From positions 69,686,682 to 69,750,681 of the forward strand of contig NC_086386.1 of assembly GCF_036588685.1 (NCBI RefSeq): a stretch of DNA of 64,000 nucleotides, written 5' to 3'. Positions within the stretch are counted from its first letter, which is position 1; each line of letters begins with the position of its first letter. A model generated the notes under the pieces. It searched no databases. It was not told the DNA's origin and saw nothing but the letters and a program-made list of their open reading frames with translations. Positions 25,677 to 36,939 of the stretch are shown piece after piece. Made by a program: the position numbers and the translations under genes. The stretch comes from Mytilus trossulus. Lineage: Eukaryota; Mollusca; Bivalvia; Mytilida; Mytilidae.

Positions 25677-27528
25677 GTAACTTACATTTATCTTTATTTT
25701 GTCTAAAACGATGGTCCACAAGATAAGAGTAGTGTAAACTGTAAAATGTTGGGTCACAGCCGAGTTGTGTAACCAAATGTTATATATGTTGAATTTGTAA
25801 TAAAACTTAATACTCATACGATTGTGCAATACGGAATACTGGAAACTAGTATTGTTACTATCATACAGCTAGGCATCATACTGAAATAAAACATTTTGCC
25901 TCTATTAACCCGAGGGTATCACCAACTCAGTAGTCAGCACTTCGATGTTGACATTCATATCAGTTATATGGCCATCCTCATAAATTAACTGTTAGCAAAA
26001 GTATGGAAAATTCGAATAACTAAAGATTGTCTTATCCCTTGCATAATTTACCGCAGACTTATTTGGCACAACCTTCTGGAATTTTCGGTCCTCAATATTT
26101 TACTTGTTGGCGTTCTAACTATTTTGATCTGAGCGTTACCGAGAAACATTTGGGCAGGGACTATGATTAAGATAAATACATGTTTTTGTCTTCCAAACTA
26201 TCGAAATACGATACACTACCTGTATTACCAAACAAACCACTTCTAATCAGAGGAAAGAGTCTTTTAAATACATGTTTGCGATACGTTTCATAGAATTATT
26301 CTGTGAAATATATCCGTTACATGTTTATAACACATAAATGGCGTACATGTCAATTCAAGAAATCCGTGTGGGCTAAGTTACTTCATTTAAAATATAAATA
26401 TCATTTGTTGTATAAATAACAATTCCTTATTTATTGCCTAAATGTGGAAAAATAAGAGAAAATTACGTATAGGACGCATATACTTTACTTTTAAATGTTT
26501 GTTTTTACAGGTTTATATATACAGACACGATTACTGTCGATTCTAATAATGTAAGGAACCTTTTATATGGATCAGAAAAGTATATGCTTCAGCTGTTAAA
26601 AGACGAGTGTTGTGCATTCTTAACCTCGAATGTGAATGTGGATCAGGCATGTGTTGTACTGCAAACAGCATACGACTTCAACATGGAAGACTTAAAAACA
26701 AAAGTTTTAAATTTTATTTTCGAAAATGGAAGTGGATTCCTTGATTCCAAAGATTTCTTACAATTTTCAGCGGGATGCTTAAAATCATTACTAAATTCTG
26801 ATAAATTGCGTTGCAAAGAAGAAAATATTTACGAGCAAATGTTAAAGTGGGGTCAACAGAAATGTAAAGAAAACAGTTTGCCTGCAACGGATGTGAATGT
26901 CAGAGAATGTCTTGGCGATTTGTTATATCTCATACGTTTTCCAGTCATGAGACCACAGTATTTTACAGAAGAAGTTTCTTGCAAAGATTTGCTTACTTCA
27001 ACAGAGATAATAAAAGTGTATCAACATTTTAATGAAAAAACAACGGATATATTCCCTTCAAATAAGCGGAGTTTTAAAATCAAGATTGAAAGGTGTCAAG
27101 TGAACAAGACATCAAGTTGGAGTTGCGGAGGACCAGATGATTGTGTTGACTTTAAAACATCTTTAAATGCAAAACTTTTTTCAATTTTTTTGTTCGGATC
27201 GAAAACATATTCTGGAACTTATAACGTAAAGATAAATATCGTGTGTAGTTCTTTCATCGTAGGTACAACACAAACAACATTCATGTCCAGTGCAGGTCAA
27301 GAGGTATATGAAATCATGTTGACTCTTCCTGTCAACATACTGAGGAATAAACAATATACTATACAACTTAATTGCACTGGACCACTAACATTCAGTGGAA
27401 AATCATATATTCAGAATATAACAAATGAAGAAGGTTTGTCTATCAACTTTTTGCCGCCATCCTTGCAATCGCAAAATGGCACAAGTGAAGTGAAAGGACA
27501 AATTCAAGGACTTGTCTTTGATTCGTAA
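25429..27528 (+). CDS. BTB-BACK-PHR protein, BTBD3/6-like (gene 2, complete)
   Basis: Exons 25429..25676 and 26511..27528 join to 1266 bases, 421 aa plus TAA. The 834-base intron has donor GTAACT (non-optimal) and acceptor TTTTTACAG. Start: ATG of MEATSDW, the same N-terminus as genes 3 and 4. BTB covers about residues 20-125 (NNQLMCDVTFNVG, MLASASPVFYSMFEGPLAEKG). BACK covers about 130-240 (SEKYMLQLLKDEC, SDKLRCKEENIYEQMLKWG, VRECLGDLLYLIRFPVM). PHR covers about 275-420 (WSCGGPDDCVDFKT, LFGSKTYSGTYNV, QYTIQLNCTGPLTFSG, GQIQGLVFDS). Members of this family serve as cullin-3 substrate adaptors; the substrate here is unknown. It is shorter than vertebrate BTBD6 mainly for lack of an N-terminal extension. 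Confidence 0.92.
25677..26510 (+). repeat. Gene 2 intron with two dispersed repeat fragments
   Basis: 25905..25960 is a minus-oriented copy of the GACTACTGGGCTGGT(A/G)ATACCCTCGGGG repeat, seen in plus orientation at 57985..58040. 26050..26150 (TTTGGCACAACCTTCTGGAA … TTTTGATCTGAGCGTTACCG) matches 47690..47780. They are probably two ends of the same element family. Confidence 0.6.
26511..27528 (+). CDS. Gene 2 exon 2: rest of BTB, BACK, PHR
   Basis: Starts after GTTTTTACAG; its first base completes the Q codon, then FIYTDTITVDSNNV. One open frame to TAA at 27526..27528. Confidence 0.92.
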
Positions 27529-27635
27529 TTTATTTTCTACTTGAACTTGGATTAACAACACATGGACACTTACGTATATTTCTATATCTTTCGTTATTTG
27601 GAAAATAAGATATTAAGGTATAGATGTAAATGAAA

Positions 27636-28135
27636 GGTTCTGTTTTAATTGTAGAAAAAAATATTTGAAGATAATTGAAGATGAAAAACATGTTTTATTG
27701 GAATGCACAGAATGTGCAGCTTTGCTAACGATATTTTTTAACATTGTATGTAATATAGAAAGTAGTTTTAGTAATCTAAGTAATGAAGAAAAGTTTTTAT
27801 TTATGTTTCATGATGATAAGGTTTGTTATTTTACAGCCAAAATCTGCTAAGAAATACTTTCTAAGAGAAAGTGTATTTTATACTCGTGATATGTGTTTAT
27901 AATGTTGTTTGTTTTCTTTTTTATAATTGTTTTTAATAATATGGAGTTTTATGCTAAGATTTATTAATATATGTAATATATGTAATATAAATGTTTTTTT
28001 AATCTGTGTTTTAACAGTCTCTTATAAATCTTTTTAGAGTGGCTCTTTTATAAATTGTTAATATTATATTGTGTTGTATATCAAATGTTTTAAAGAGGTG
28101 AGACTCTAATAAATTATTTGTTTGTTTGTTTGTTT
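27636..28135 (+). mobile_element. 3' remnant of a non-LTR (LINE) retrotransposon
   Basis: The frame to TAA at 27850 encodes a CCHC-type knuckle, C-x2-C-x14-H-x4-C (CFNC … EDEKHVLLEC), followed by ~45 residues including NLSNEEKFLFMF. That arrangement is typical of the C-terminus of LINE reverse transcriptases, where IEDE-H-x-LLEC follows R-x-C-x2-C. An AT-rich 3' stretch and AATAAATTATTTG then TTTG repeats (28113-28135) look like a LINE 3' tail. Everything upstream (RT core, endonuclease) is absent, consistent with 5' truncation. It lies about 105 bases past the stop of gene 2. Confidence 0.65.
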
Positions 28136-29153
28136 ATTTTAATATGGATTTAAATCATTTTTTTTCAAATATTCAACATTTACAAGAGTATGCTAAAATT
28201 GATTTAAAGAAATTCTCTTTTGATGCAGAAAATATACTGGTTTGTCATCCCGGCCGTTATAGAACTGTTGGACGTTAACTGTAAAAACTAAAACGGAGCT
28301 TTTTTCCTTATATTCTATTCAACTTGCTATGTATGATAACTTTATGCTCATGCCACCATTTTTACAAGTGAAGAGAAATTGAACTTATTGAAACATGCCA
28401 TTTGATTTTTATAACAAACCAGGGTTTATAATGCGCTTTAACGCTGGTGTTTATTTTAAATAATATTTCTTCTTATTTTGGCTTTGTATACTTTGCAAAT
28501 TGTCTAGAACGCAGGATGACATGATTTCTATACAAACAGACTACGTGTTCCGGTAACTGCAAGTATTGACTACATTTGACATGTCGTAAAATGTAGGTAC
28601 GTCTTTCTGCTTTAAATCTATTATAATCAACAGTTAATTGATTGAAACCTTCCATGTCAATATTATTTTGTTTACTCATGCACCAAAAGAAAGGACAGTA
28701 TTAGATTGTGGCAACACCAAACAAGAAAATGACGAAACATACCAAAAGGACATTCAAACTCAAAACTGAAAACGTCATGCATGGCTTTATAAGATAAAGA
28801 ACCACAGACAAGCATGGAAAACAACGGTACACTAAACACAATAAAGAAAAACCAAAAACAAATCGTCAGTTAACACAGTTGATTTCAACAATGTAACAAT
28901 ACAAATAAGTAGTTTTTCGGTAGTTTCAATGCAAGCAGCAATATTCAGTATTCAAGATAATACTGTATGGACATAATTTTTTAATTTCGTTTCCGTGGTA
29001 TTTATTTCGTGTTATAGTGGATATGGGGTTGGTTATCAAAATCCATAGCTCTGTTGACCAACAGCCAAACAAATAATGCGTACGCATATATATGTTTATT
29101 TTTCAGTAAGATCTCTTATTTTTTGTTAAGAAATTATAGTTTAGAATATGATC
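28136..29153. other. Flank upstream of gene 3, shared with gene 4
   Basis: 28645..29153 is alignable with about 48990..49498 upstream of gene 4. Shared blocks include GACGAAACATACCAAAAGGA, CATTCAAACTCAAAACT, AAACAATACAAATAAGTAG-like, TTTTCGGTAGTT and AATTATAGTTTAGAATAT. Genes 3 and 4 were therefore duplicated with at least ~500 bases of 5' flank. Confidence 0.65.
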
Positions 29154-31003
29154 ATGGAAGCCAAATCTGATTGGCAAATAAGAAAATAACTATCAGATGG
29201 AAAGAAGTATATGCTGAACAACCAACTGATGTGTGATGTCACCTTCCACGTCGGAACAGACAAGCCACCAATCAAGGCCCATACATATATGCTGGCTAGT
29301 TCCAGTACTGTATTCCATAGAATGTTTGAAGGACCACTGGCAGAAAAGTGGATTATTGAAATAGTTGATATGGAACCGGAATGTTTTAATATGATCTTAC
29401 AGTAAGTTACATTTGCGCTTTGTTTCTGTACAATATTATTTAATCCGCAAATTAGACTAGTTTAAACTATGAAGTTTTTAGGACAAAGGAAAAAGTTGCT
29501 TGTTTGCCCTAACCATACCTACCCCAAAAATAGCTGCCTACTCAAAGTCTTTTATTGTCCTGTTGTAATTTTTTTTTTAATCAGATAGTCATCGAGACTC
29601 ACAAACATTTGACGCTTTAATTTATCTTTGTCGTAAAAAAGAAACGAAAATGGCTACCTACATAAAAGCCTCTTACAACTTATAAAACAATCATGCATCT
29701 AAAACTAAATTATCAATCCGTACACAGTCAACATCCAATGAATTTCGTGCAAAGACGTTATAAACAGTCAGAGTAAAACATGACTTTGTGCAATACCAAG
29801 ATAAAGACAACTATTTGTTTTTGCAGGTTTTTATATACAGACAATATTGTTGTTGATTCTAATAAAGTAAGGAACCTTTTATATGGATCAGAAAAGTATA
29901 TGCTTCAGCTGTTAAAAGACGAGTGTAATGCATTCTTATCCATGAATGTGAATGTGGATCATGCATGTGTTGTACTGCAAACAGCATACGACTTTAACAT
30001 GGAAGACTTAAAAACTAACGGGTTGAATTTCATTTCCTTAAACGGAAGAGAATTTCTTGATTCCAGAGAGTTCTTACATTTGTCAGCAAAATGCTTAAAA
30101 TGATAACTAAATTCTGATAAACTTCGTTGCAAAGAAGAAAATATTTACCAACAATTGTTATTTTGGGGTCTACAGAAATGTAAAGAAAAAAGTTTTCCTG
30201 CAACTGATTAGAATTTCAGAGAATGTCCTATCGATTTATTATATCTCATTCGTTTTCCAGTCATGAGACCTCAGTATTTCACGGAGGAAATTTCTTCCAA
30301 AAATCTGTGGACCGCGACCGAATTAGTTAAAGTTTATCAACATTTTAATAATAAGACAACTGACACATTCCCTTCAAATAGGCGGGGTTTAAAGAATAAA
30401 ATTGAAAGGTGTCAAGTGAACAAGACATCCAGTGGGAGTTGCGGCGGACCAGATGATTGTATGACTTCAAAACATCTTCAAATGCACAACTGTCTGCGGT
30501 CTCCTTGTTCGGATAAAAAAATATACTGGAACTCATAATGTAAAGATGAATATCATAAAGAATTCTTCCGTCACAACACAAACAACATTCATGCCCAGTG
30601 CAGGTCAAGCGGTATAAGAAATCAAGTTGATTCATCCTGTCAGCATACTGCCGAACGATCAATATACTATACAACTTAAATACACTGGACCACTAACATT
30701 CCGTGGAAAATCACATGTTAAAAGAATAATAACTGGAGAGTCATGCCCAGTGCAGGTCAAGCGGTATAAGAAAGCAAGTTGACTTCTCCTGTCAGCATAC
30801 TGCCGAACGATCAATATACTATACAACTTAAATACACTGGACCACTAACATTCCGTGGAAAATCACATGTTAAAAGAATAATAACTGGAGAGGGTATGTT
30901 CGTCAACTTTTTGCCGCCATCCTTGCCATCACCGAATAATACTATTGAAGCACAGGGACAAATTAAGGACTTATCTTTCATTAGTAGTTTTCTTCATAAC
31001 TAG
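29154..31003 (+). pseudogene. Decayed BTB-BACK-PHR paralogue (gene 3)
   Basis: Same layout as gene 2: exon 1 29154..29401, intron 29402..29826 (GTAAGT … TTTTGCAG), exon 2 from 29827. It is broken many times. TAA at codon 12 (29187..29189) stands where genes 2 and 4 have TCA. TGA-TAA occurs at 30101..30106 in BACK and TAG at 30209..30211. One base is lost near 30461 (GATTGTATGAC against GATTGTGTTGAC), and a TAA interrupts GQAV. A 152-bp tandem duplication (30589..30740 and 30741..30892) shifts the frame in PHR. Near-intact DNA identity to gene 2 over most of its length indicates fairly recent decay. Splice sites remain intact, so it could still be transcribed. Confidence 0.93.
30589..30892 (+). 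repeat. 152-bp tandem duplication in pseudogene PHR region
   Basis: Both copies start TCATGCCCAGTGCAGGTCAA and end ATAACTGGAGAG. They differ at very few sites (AAATCAAGTTGATTCA against AAAGCAAGTTGACTTC). The length is not a multiple of 3. Confidence 0.95.
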
Positions 31004-31545
31004 AAATATAGATTCCATAACTGCAACAAGTGTGTTATTCTTAATTTCCGTTGCACGTAGTATAACGGGAATTAATTGTCTTCTGACGTAGTAGGAAACA
31101 TTGTTGTGTTAAATGATAGATGATTCTCGTATCTCGTTTTTTTTTATAAATTAGACCGTTGGTTTTCCAGTTTGAATTGTTTTACAGTAGTAATTTTGGG
31201 GCCCTATATAGCTTGTAGTTCGGTGTGAGTCAAGGCTCCGTGTTGAAGGCCGTACATTGACCTATAATGGTTTACTTTTTTAATTGTTATTTGGATAGAG
31301 AGTTGTCTCATTGGCACTCACACCACATCTTCCTATATCTATATATATGGTAATTTCTAGACCTTCCTTACTTACCCCCATAATTGTTTTAACATGTACG
31401 TTAAGGAACGTTTTTTAAAACATTTGCTATATATAGGTGATATTGCTATACGAACGTAATCGGATTGGTTTATTCAGACTAATTTCTGTCTCCAAATTAT
31501 TTGCATATAGCCGCAGTATTTTTACTGGTAGCAGATTTTTTTAAT
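31004..31545. other. Spacer before the 2.7-kb array
   Basis: Contains a minus-oriented copy of the GATGTGG(T)…CCAATGAGACAACT element at about 31225..31345 (GTGTTGAAGGCCGTACATTG … CATTGGCACTCACACCACAT). The rest is AT-rich and unrecognised. Confidence 0.55.
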
Positions 31546-34242
31546 TTAAATATTTCCTTGAATGTATTTTTTGATCATTCTTATATCAAATGCGTTTCAA
31601 ACTTGTGGTTTCGCCTGGCATTGACACAAGGACACAGGTTTATAAAAGTAGTTTTTTTCTGGTCGGCCAAGAAAGAGTTATATATAAGTCGAAGATATAA
31701 GAAGACATTATGATTGTCACAATCTTAATGTGTATTGATGTGACATTTTGTACATATTTTTTATTGAATTAAATCGGCAGCTCATAAAATATACAAGCAG
31801 AAAGCTAGTCGACGAACATACGTTTGATTTTTAGTTGTCTATTGGTAGAAGTGGTGCTATGTTAAGAACATAAGGTATAGAGAAGACAATTATTTCTCCA
31901 CTCGTGACAGTTAGATTTTAATATTTAGATAATTCATATGTAACTGTTGAGAGTGGAGTATTATAGTGCGGTGACAGAAGTGTAAAAAGTCGTCTAGATC
32001 GCGAGTTTAATCTCCCCAAATAACACACGGCTAAAAATGGTATTAACTTAAAGATAAATATGTCTTCTTTAGTTTTTGCCCTGTCGTCAGAATTTCGTAC
32101 GGTCACATTTCTCTAAATAGTCGTTTTAATGACTGGTAGTACATTGGAGAGTTTCAACCCCCCTTTTTCAAAATGAAAAATTGTGTATATTTGCTTGCAT
32201 TTAACTGAAGTAGTTTTTCCGGAAGCTATTTCATATATCGAAATATTCTATTTAGTATTTCATTTTCTTATAATCTATAAAATTTGCGAAGTTTAGACTG
32301 TTAAAAATTGAGGTAATTTTAATTGCAAATTCAGCACAAACTTTAGTTTCTTCTTTATAGTAGTAATAAAATTTATCCCATAATAATTTTAGCATATAGT
32401 ATTTCATAAAACTAATCAGTGATAAAAATTTCGGAACCAAAATATGAAAAAAACCTTGAGAAATCAATGGAAAAAGAATGGAATAAAAAACTTCAATTTC
32501 AACACGGAACTTAATCACTTGCTTTCCGTCACATTTTGTGTATTAGTCAATAATTTGCTCTCAACTGATATATGATATTACTACCCTTTTCGCTATTATA
32601 TACAAATATTTGCACTGATATATGCTACATTCTTTGTTTTTATGTGTTTATATTCTATGATTTTTTTGTTATAAAACATTAAATATACTTTGTCAGAAAA
32701 GTCTAATTGTAAAATCAAAATAATTGACGGATAGTTTCAGTAAATATTCCGTGATATGTCAAGTCAGTTGCAACTTGCTCCATTAAGTCCAAAGAAAAGA
32801 CAAAAGTTGTTAAATTTTATGCAGTGCTTAATATGCAAAGAAAAGAAAAAATGGACTGAAATTTTGAGTCAATTTACCAGTATAGGAAAGTCGATTTTTG
32901 TACCTGCATTGAATAAAAGATTAGATGAGGTGAACATCAAGATGTTTCATGCGAAAGCTGTTAATTTACAGAAGTCCTTGCAGGCTGTTTATCATTGTTC
33001 ATGCTACAAGAGTTACACAAGTTAACATATTTGTTCCCCCTTTTATAGCGAGGAAGCTTCTAATCTGATATTTAATGACGACATACAATTATCGGACTGT
33101 TGTCCCTCAGTTTCGGGTATGTGTACGCGTTCTAGAATGCAGTCGTTCAACTAGAGTGCTTGTATATTTTGCAACAAAACATTTTAGAAAGATAAAAAAA
33201 ACTATTCAAGTTTGAATCATATGAGCGTATTAAGAATGTTTTAACCGTGTCAGTTAAAGTTAAAGTTAGAGTTGAAATAGTTTCCCGTCCATCTTTTAAA
33301 CTTCAAGCACTCTGTCATTTTGGTTGCATTACAAATTATTTGCTAAAACAAAAAAAAAGCAGATATCTCAGATCACGATACTGCTTTTACTAATTTTATT
33401 TTGGCTATTGACAACGATGTAATGGTCATTACTCATGACACTGTTTCTAGATAAATATACTACTTAGTAGTAGATCTTTTCTTCCAGCTGAAATTGTAAA
33501 CTTGTAAAATACAGTCTAAACTCATTGATTTCTATAGAAATACAGTTGTCAAACAACTTCAATAAGTTCAAGGCAAATATAACAATATTTTGTAACAAAA
33601 TAACTATTTGAGATGCCATATCAGCTGCTAGTCAATTGAAAACTGAACTCAAATTTTAATGTCAAATGTAAAAGACACAAATAACGGACAGATGTGTCAT
33701 TCCGCTGCAAGTATACAATAGAAAAGCCTTGTGACATATCTACAAACTCTACAGAAGTATACCCAACTTCGGAAGAAATGTCTCTTTCTTCTTCAACTCA
33801 GTCAATGCCTTCGTCTTTATTGCAATTCATTTTATTGTAACTCGATGAAACTGCATAGCCAAGACTATTCTCAGAAAATGGCATCACAGAAATTGCGTAC
33901 TTGCGTCAACCGTTTGTGTGGCCATTTTATTTTACTCCTTTTCATTTAGGATTGGCTTTACAAATGTACCATGAGTTTGGTTCGAAACACCTTGTTGAAA
34001 TATTGAATGCCAATGGATTTTATGCTTCTTAAAGTAGAGTGCGACGCTATCTAATGTGTTGCCAACCATGAAATTGAGCGAAATCAAGATAGTGTGTACG
34101 TCTCATGCATAATGTTTCCCCGTCATCTTTGCAGACAAGCATATGGATGTCATCTTAATATAGAAAAGAAGATGTGATATGATTGCCAATGAAACAACTA
34201 TCCACAAAAGATCAAGATAGTGTGTACGTCTCATGCATACTG
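31546..34242 (+). repeat. Array copy 1
   Basis: Full 2697-base unit. Private variants: GATCATTCTTATATC where the others have GATCAGTC, and CACATTTCTCTAAAT (others CACATTTTTC). It shares GATCACGATACTGC with copy 5. Confidence 0.9.
32756..34032 (+). pseudogene. Broken multi-copy ORF with Cys/His finger-like motifs (unit copy 1)
   Basis: An 89-codon frame from ATG 32756 has C-x2-C (QCLICKEKK) and ends with YHCSCYKSYTS. After its TAA the same frame continues with four further stops but still shows a second C-x2-C (ACIFCNKTF). In another frame CHFGCITNYLLKQKK follows. At 33943..34032 a frame reads HLGLALQMYHEFGSKHLVEI then LNANGFYAS. This order (two finger-like segments, then an HLGLALQ… block) matches a large uncharacterised protein family I recall as multi-copy in cnidarians, molluscs and fish; its function is unknown to me. 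Stops and frame changes show decay before amplification, since all copies share them. Confidence 0.55.
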
Positions 34243-36939
34243 TTAAATATTTCCTTGAATGTATTTTTTGATCAGTCTTATATCAAATGCGTTTCAAACT
34301 TGTGGTTTCGCCTGGCATTGACACAAGGACACAGGTTTATAAAAGTAGTTTTTTTCTGGTCGGCCAAGAAAGAGTTATATATAAGTCGAAGATATAAGAA
34401 GACATTATGATTGTCACAATCTTAATGTGTATTGATGTGACATTTTGTACATATTTTTTATTGAATTAAATCGGCAGCTCATAAAATATACAAGCAGAAA
34501 GCTAGTCGACGAACATACGTTTGATTTTTAGTTGTCTATTGGTAGAAGTGGTGCTATGTTAAGAACATAAGGTATAGAGAAGACAATTATTTCTCCACTC
34601 GTGACAGTTAGATTTTAATATTTAGATAATTCATATGTAACTGTTGAGAGTGGAGTATTATAGTGCGGTGACAGAAGTGTAAAAAGTCGTCTAGATCGCG
34701 AGTTTAATCTCCCCAAATAACACACGGCTAAAAATGGTATTAACTTAAAGATAAATATGTCTTCTTTAGTTTTTGCCCTGTCGTCAGAATTTCGTACGGT
34801 CACATTTTTCTAAATAGTCGTTTTAATGACTGGTAGTACATTGGAGAGTTTCAACCCCCCTTTTTCAAAATGAAAAATTGTGTATATTTGCTTGCATTTA
34901 ACTGAAGTAGTTTTTCCGGAAGCTATTTCATATATCGAAATATTCTATTTAGTATTTCATTTTCTTATAATCTATAAAATTTGCGAAGTTTAGACTGTTA
35001 AAAATTGAGGTAATTTTAATTGCAAATTCAGCACAAACTTTAGTTTCTTCTTTATAGTAGTAATAAAATTTATCCCATAATAATTTTAGCATATAGTATT
35101 TCATAAAACTAATCAGTGATAAAAATTTCGGAACCAAAATATGAAAAAAACCTTGAGAAATCAATGGAAAAAGAATGGAATAAAAAACTTCAATTTCAAC
35201 ACGGAACTTAATCACTTGCTTTCCGTCACATTTTGTGTATTAGTCAATAATTTGCTCTCAACTGATATATGATATTACTACCCTTTTCGCTATTATATAC
35301 AAATATTTGCACTGATATATGCTACATTCTTTGTTTTTATGTGTTTATATTCTATGATTTTTTTGTTATAAAACATTAAATATACTTTGTCAGAAAAGTC
35401 TAATTGTAAAATCAAAAAAATTGACGGATAGTTTCAGTAAATATTCCGTGATATGTCAAGTCAGTTGCAACTTGCTCCATTAAGTCCAAAGAAAAGACAA
35501 AAGTTGTTAAATTTTATGCAGTGCTTAATATGCAAAGAAAAGAAAAAATGGACTGAAATTTTGAGTCAATTTACCAGTATAGGAAAGTCGATTTTTGTAC
35601 CTGCATTGAATAAAAGATTAGATGAGGTGAACATCAAGATGTTTCATGCGAAAGCTGTTAATTTACAGAAGTCCTTGCAGGCTGTTTATCATTGTTCATG
35701 CTACAAGAGTTACACAAGTTAACATATTTGTTCCCCCTTTTATAGCGAGGAAGCTTCTAATCTGATATTTAATGACGACATACAATTATCGGACTGTTGT
35801 CCCTCAGTTTCGGGTATGTGTACGCGTTCTAGAATGCAGTCGTTCAACTAGAGTGCTTGTATATTTTGCAACAAAACATTTTAGAAAGATAAAAAAAACT
35901 ATTCAAGTTTGAATCATATGAGCGTATTAAGAATGTTTTAACCGTGTCAGTTAAAGTTAAAGTTAGAGTTGAAATAGTTTCCCGTCCATCTTTTAAACTT
36001 CAAGCACTCTGTCATTTTGGTTGCATTACAAATTATTTGCTAAAACAAAAAAAAAGCAGATATCTCAGATCACGATAATGCTTTTACTAATTTTATTTTG
36101 GCTATTGACAACGATGTAATGGTCATTACTCATGACACTGTTTCTAGATAAATATACTACTTAGTAGTAGATCTTTTCTTCCAGCTGAAATTGTAAACTT
36201 GTAAAATACAGTCTAAACTCATTGATTTCTATAGAAATACAGTTGTCAAACAACTTCAATAAGTTCAAGGCAAATATAACAATATTTTGTAACAAAATAA
36301 CTATTTGAGATGCCATATCAGCTGCTAGTCAATTGAAAACTGAACTCAAATTTTAATGTCAAATGTAAAAGACACAAATAACGGACAGATGTGTCATTCC
36401 GCTGCAAGTATACAATAGAAAAGCCTTGTGACATATCTACAAACTCTACAGAAGTATACCCAACTTCGGAAGAAATGTCTCTTTCTTCTTCAACTCAGTC
36501 AATGCCTTCGTCTTTATTGCAATTCATTTTATTGTAACTCGATGAAACTGCATAGCCAAGACTATTCTCAGAAAATGGCATCACAGAAATTGCGTACTTG
36601 CGTCAACCGTTTGTGTGGCCATTTTATTTTACTCCTTTTCATTTAGGATTGGCTTTACAAATGTACCATGAGTTTGGTTCGAAACACCTTGTTGAAATAT
36701 TGAATGCCAATGGATTTTATGCTTCTTAAAGTAGAGTGCGACGCTATCTAATGTGTTGCCAACCATGAAATTGAGCGAAATCAAGATAGTGTGTACGTCT
36801 CATGCATAATGTTTCCCCGTCATCTTTGCAGACAAGCATATGGATGTCATCTTAATATAGAAAAGAAGATGTGATATGATTGCCAATGAAACAACTATCC
36901 ACAAAAGATCAAGATAGTGTGTACGTCTCATGCATACTG
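34243..36939 (+). repeat. Array copy 2
   Basis: Full unit. It shares AATCAAAAAAATTGACG and CACGATAATGC with copy 3 only, so copies 2 and 3 are sisters. Confidence 0.9.
35453..36729 (+). pseudogene. Broken finger-motif ORF (unit copy 2)
   Basis: Same stops and frame breaks as the copy at 32756, shifted by 2697 bases. The 89-codon opening frame is unchanged. Confidence 0.55.

Noticed and set aside
25462..25829. Minus-strand ORFs of 104 and 79 codons over gene 2 exon 1
   Set aside because: Shadow frames of the BTB coding exon; the same shadows appear over gene 4 exon 1.
31918..32106. Minus-strand 62-codon ORF repeated in all array copies
   Set aside because: Same reason; it also overlaps a dispersed repeat related to 45240..45330.
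32252..32518. Minus-strand 88-codon ORF repeated in each array unit
   Set aside because: Low-complexity AT-rich composition, no domain resemblance, and conservation among copies is explained by recent duplication, not selection.
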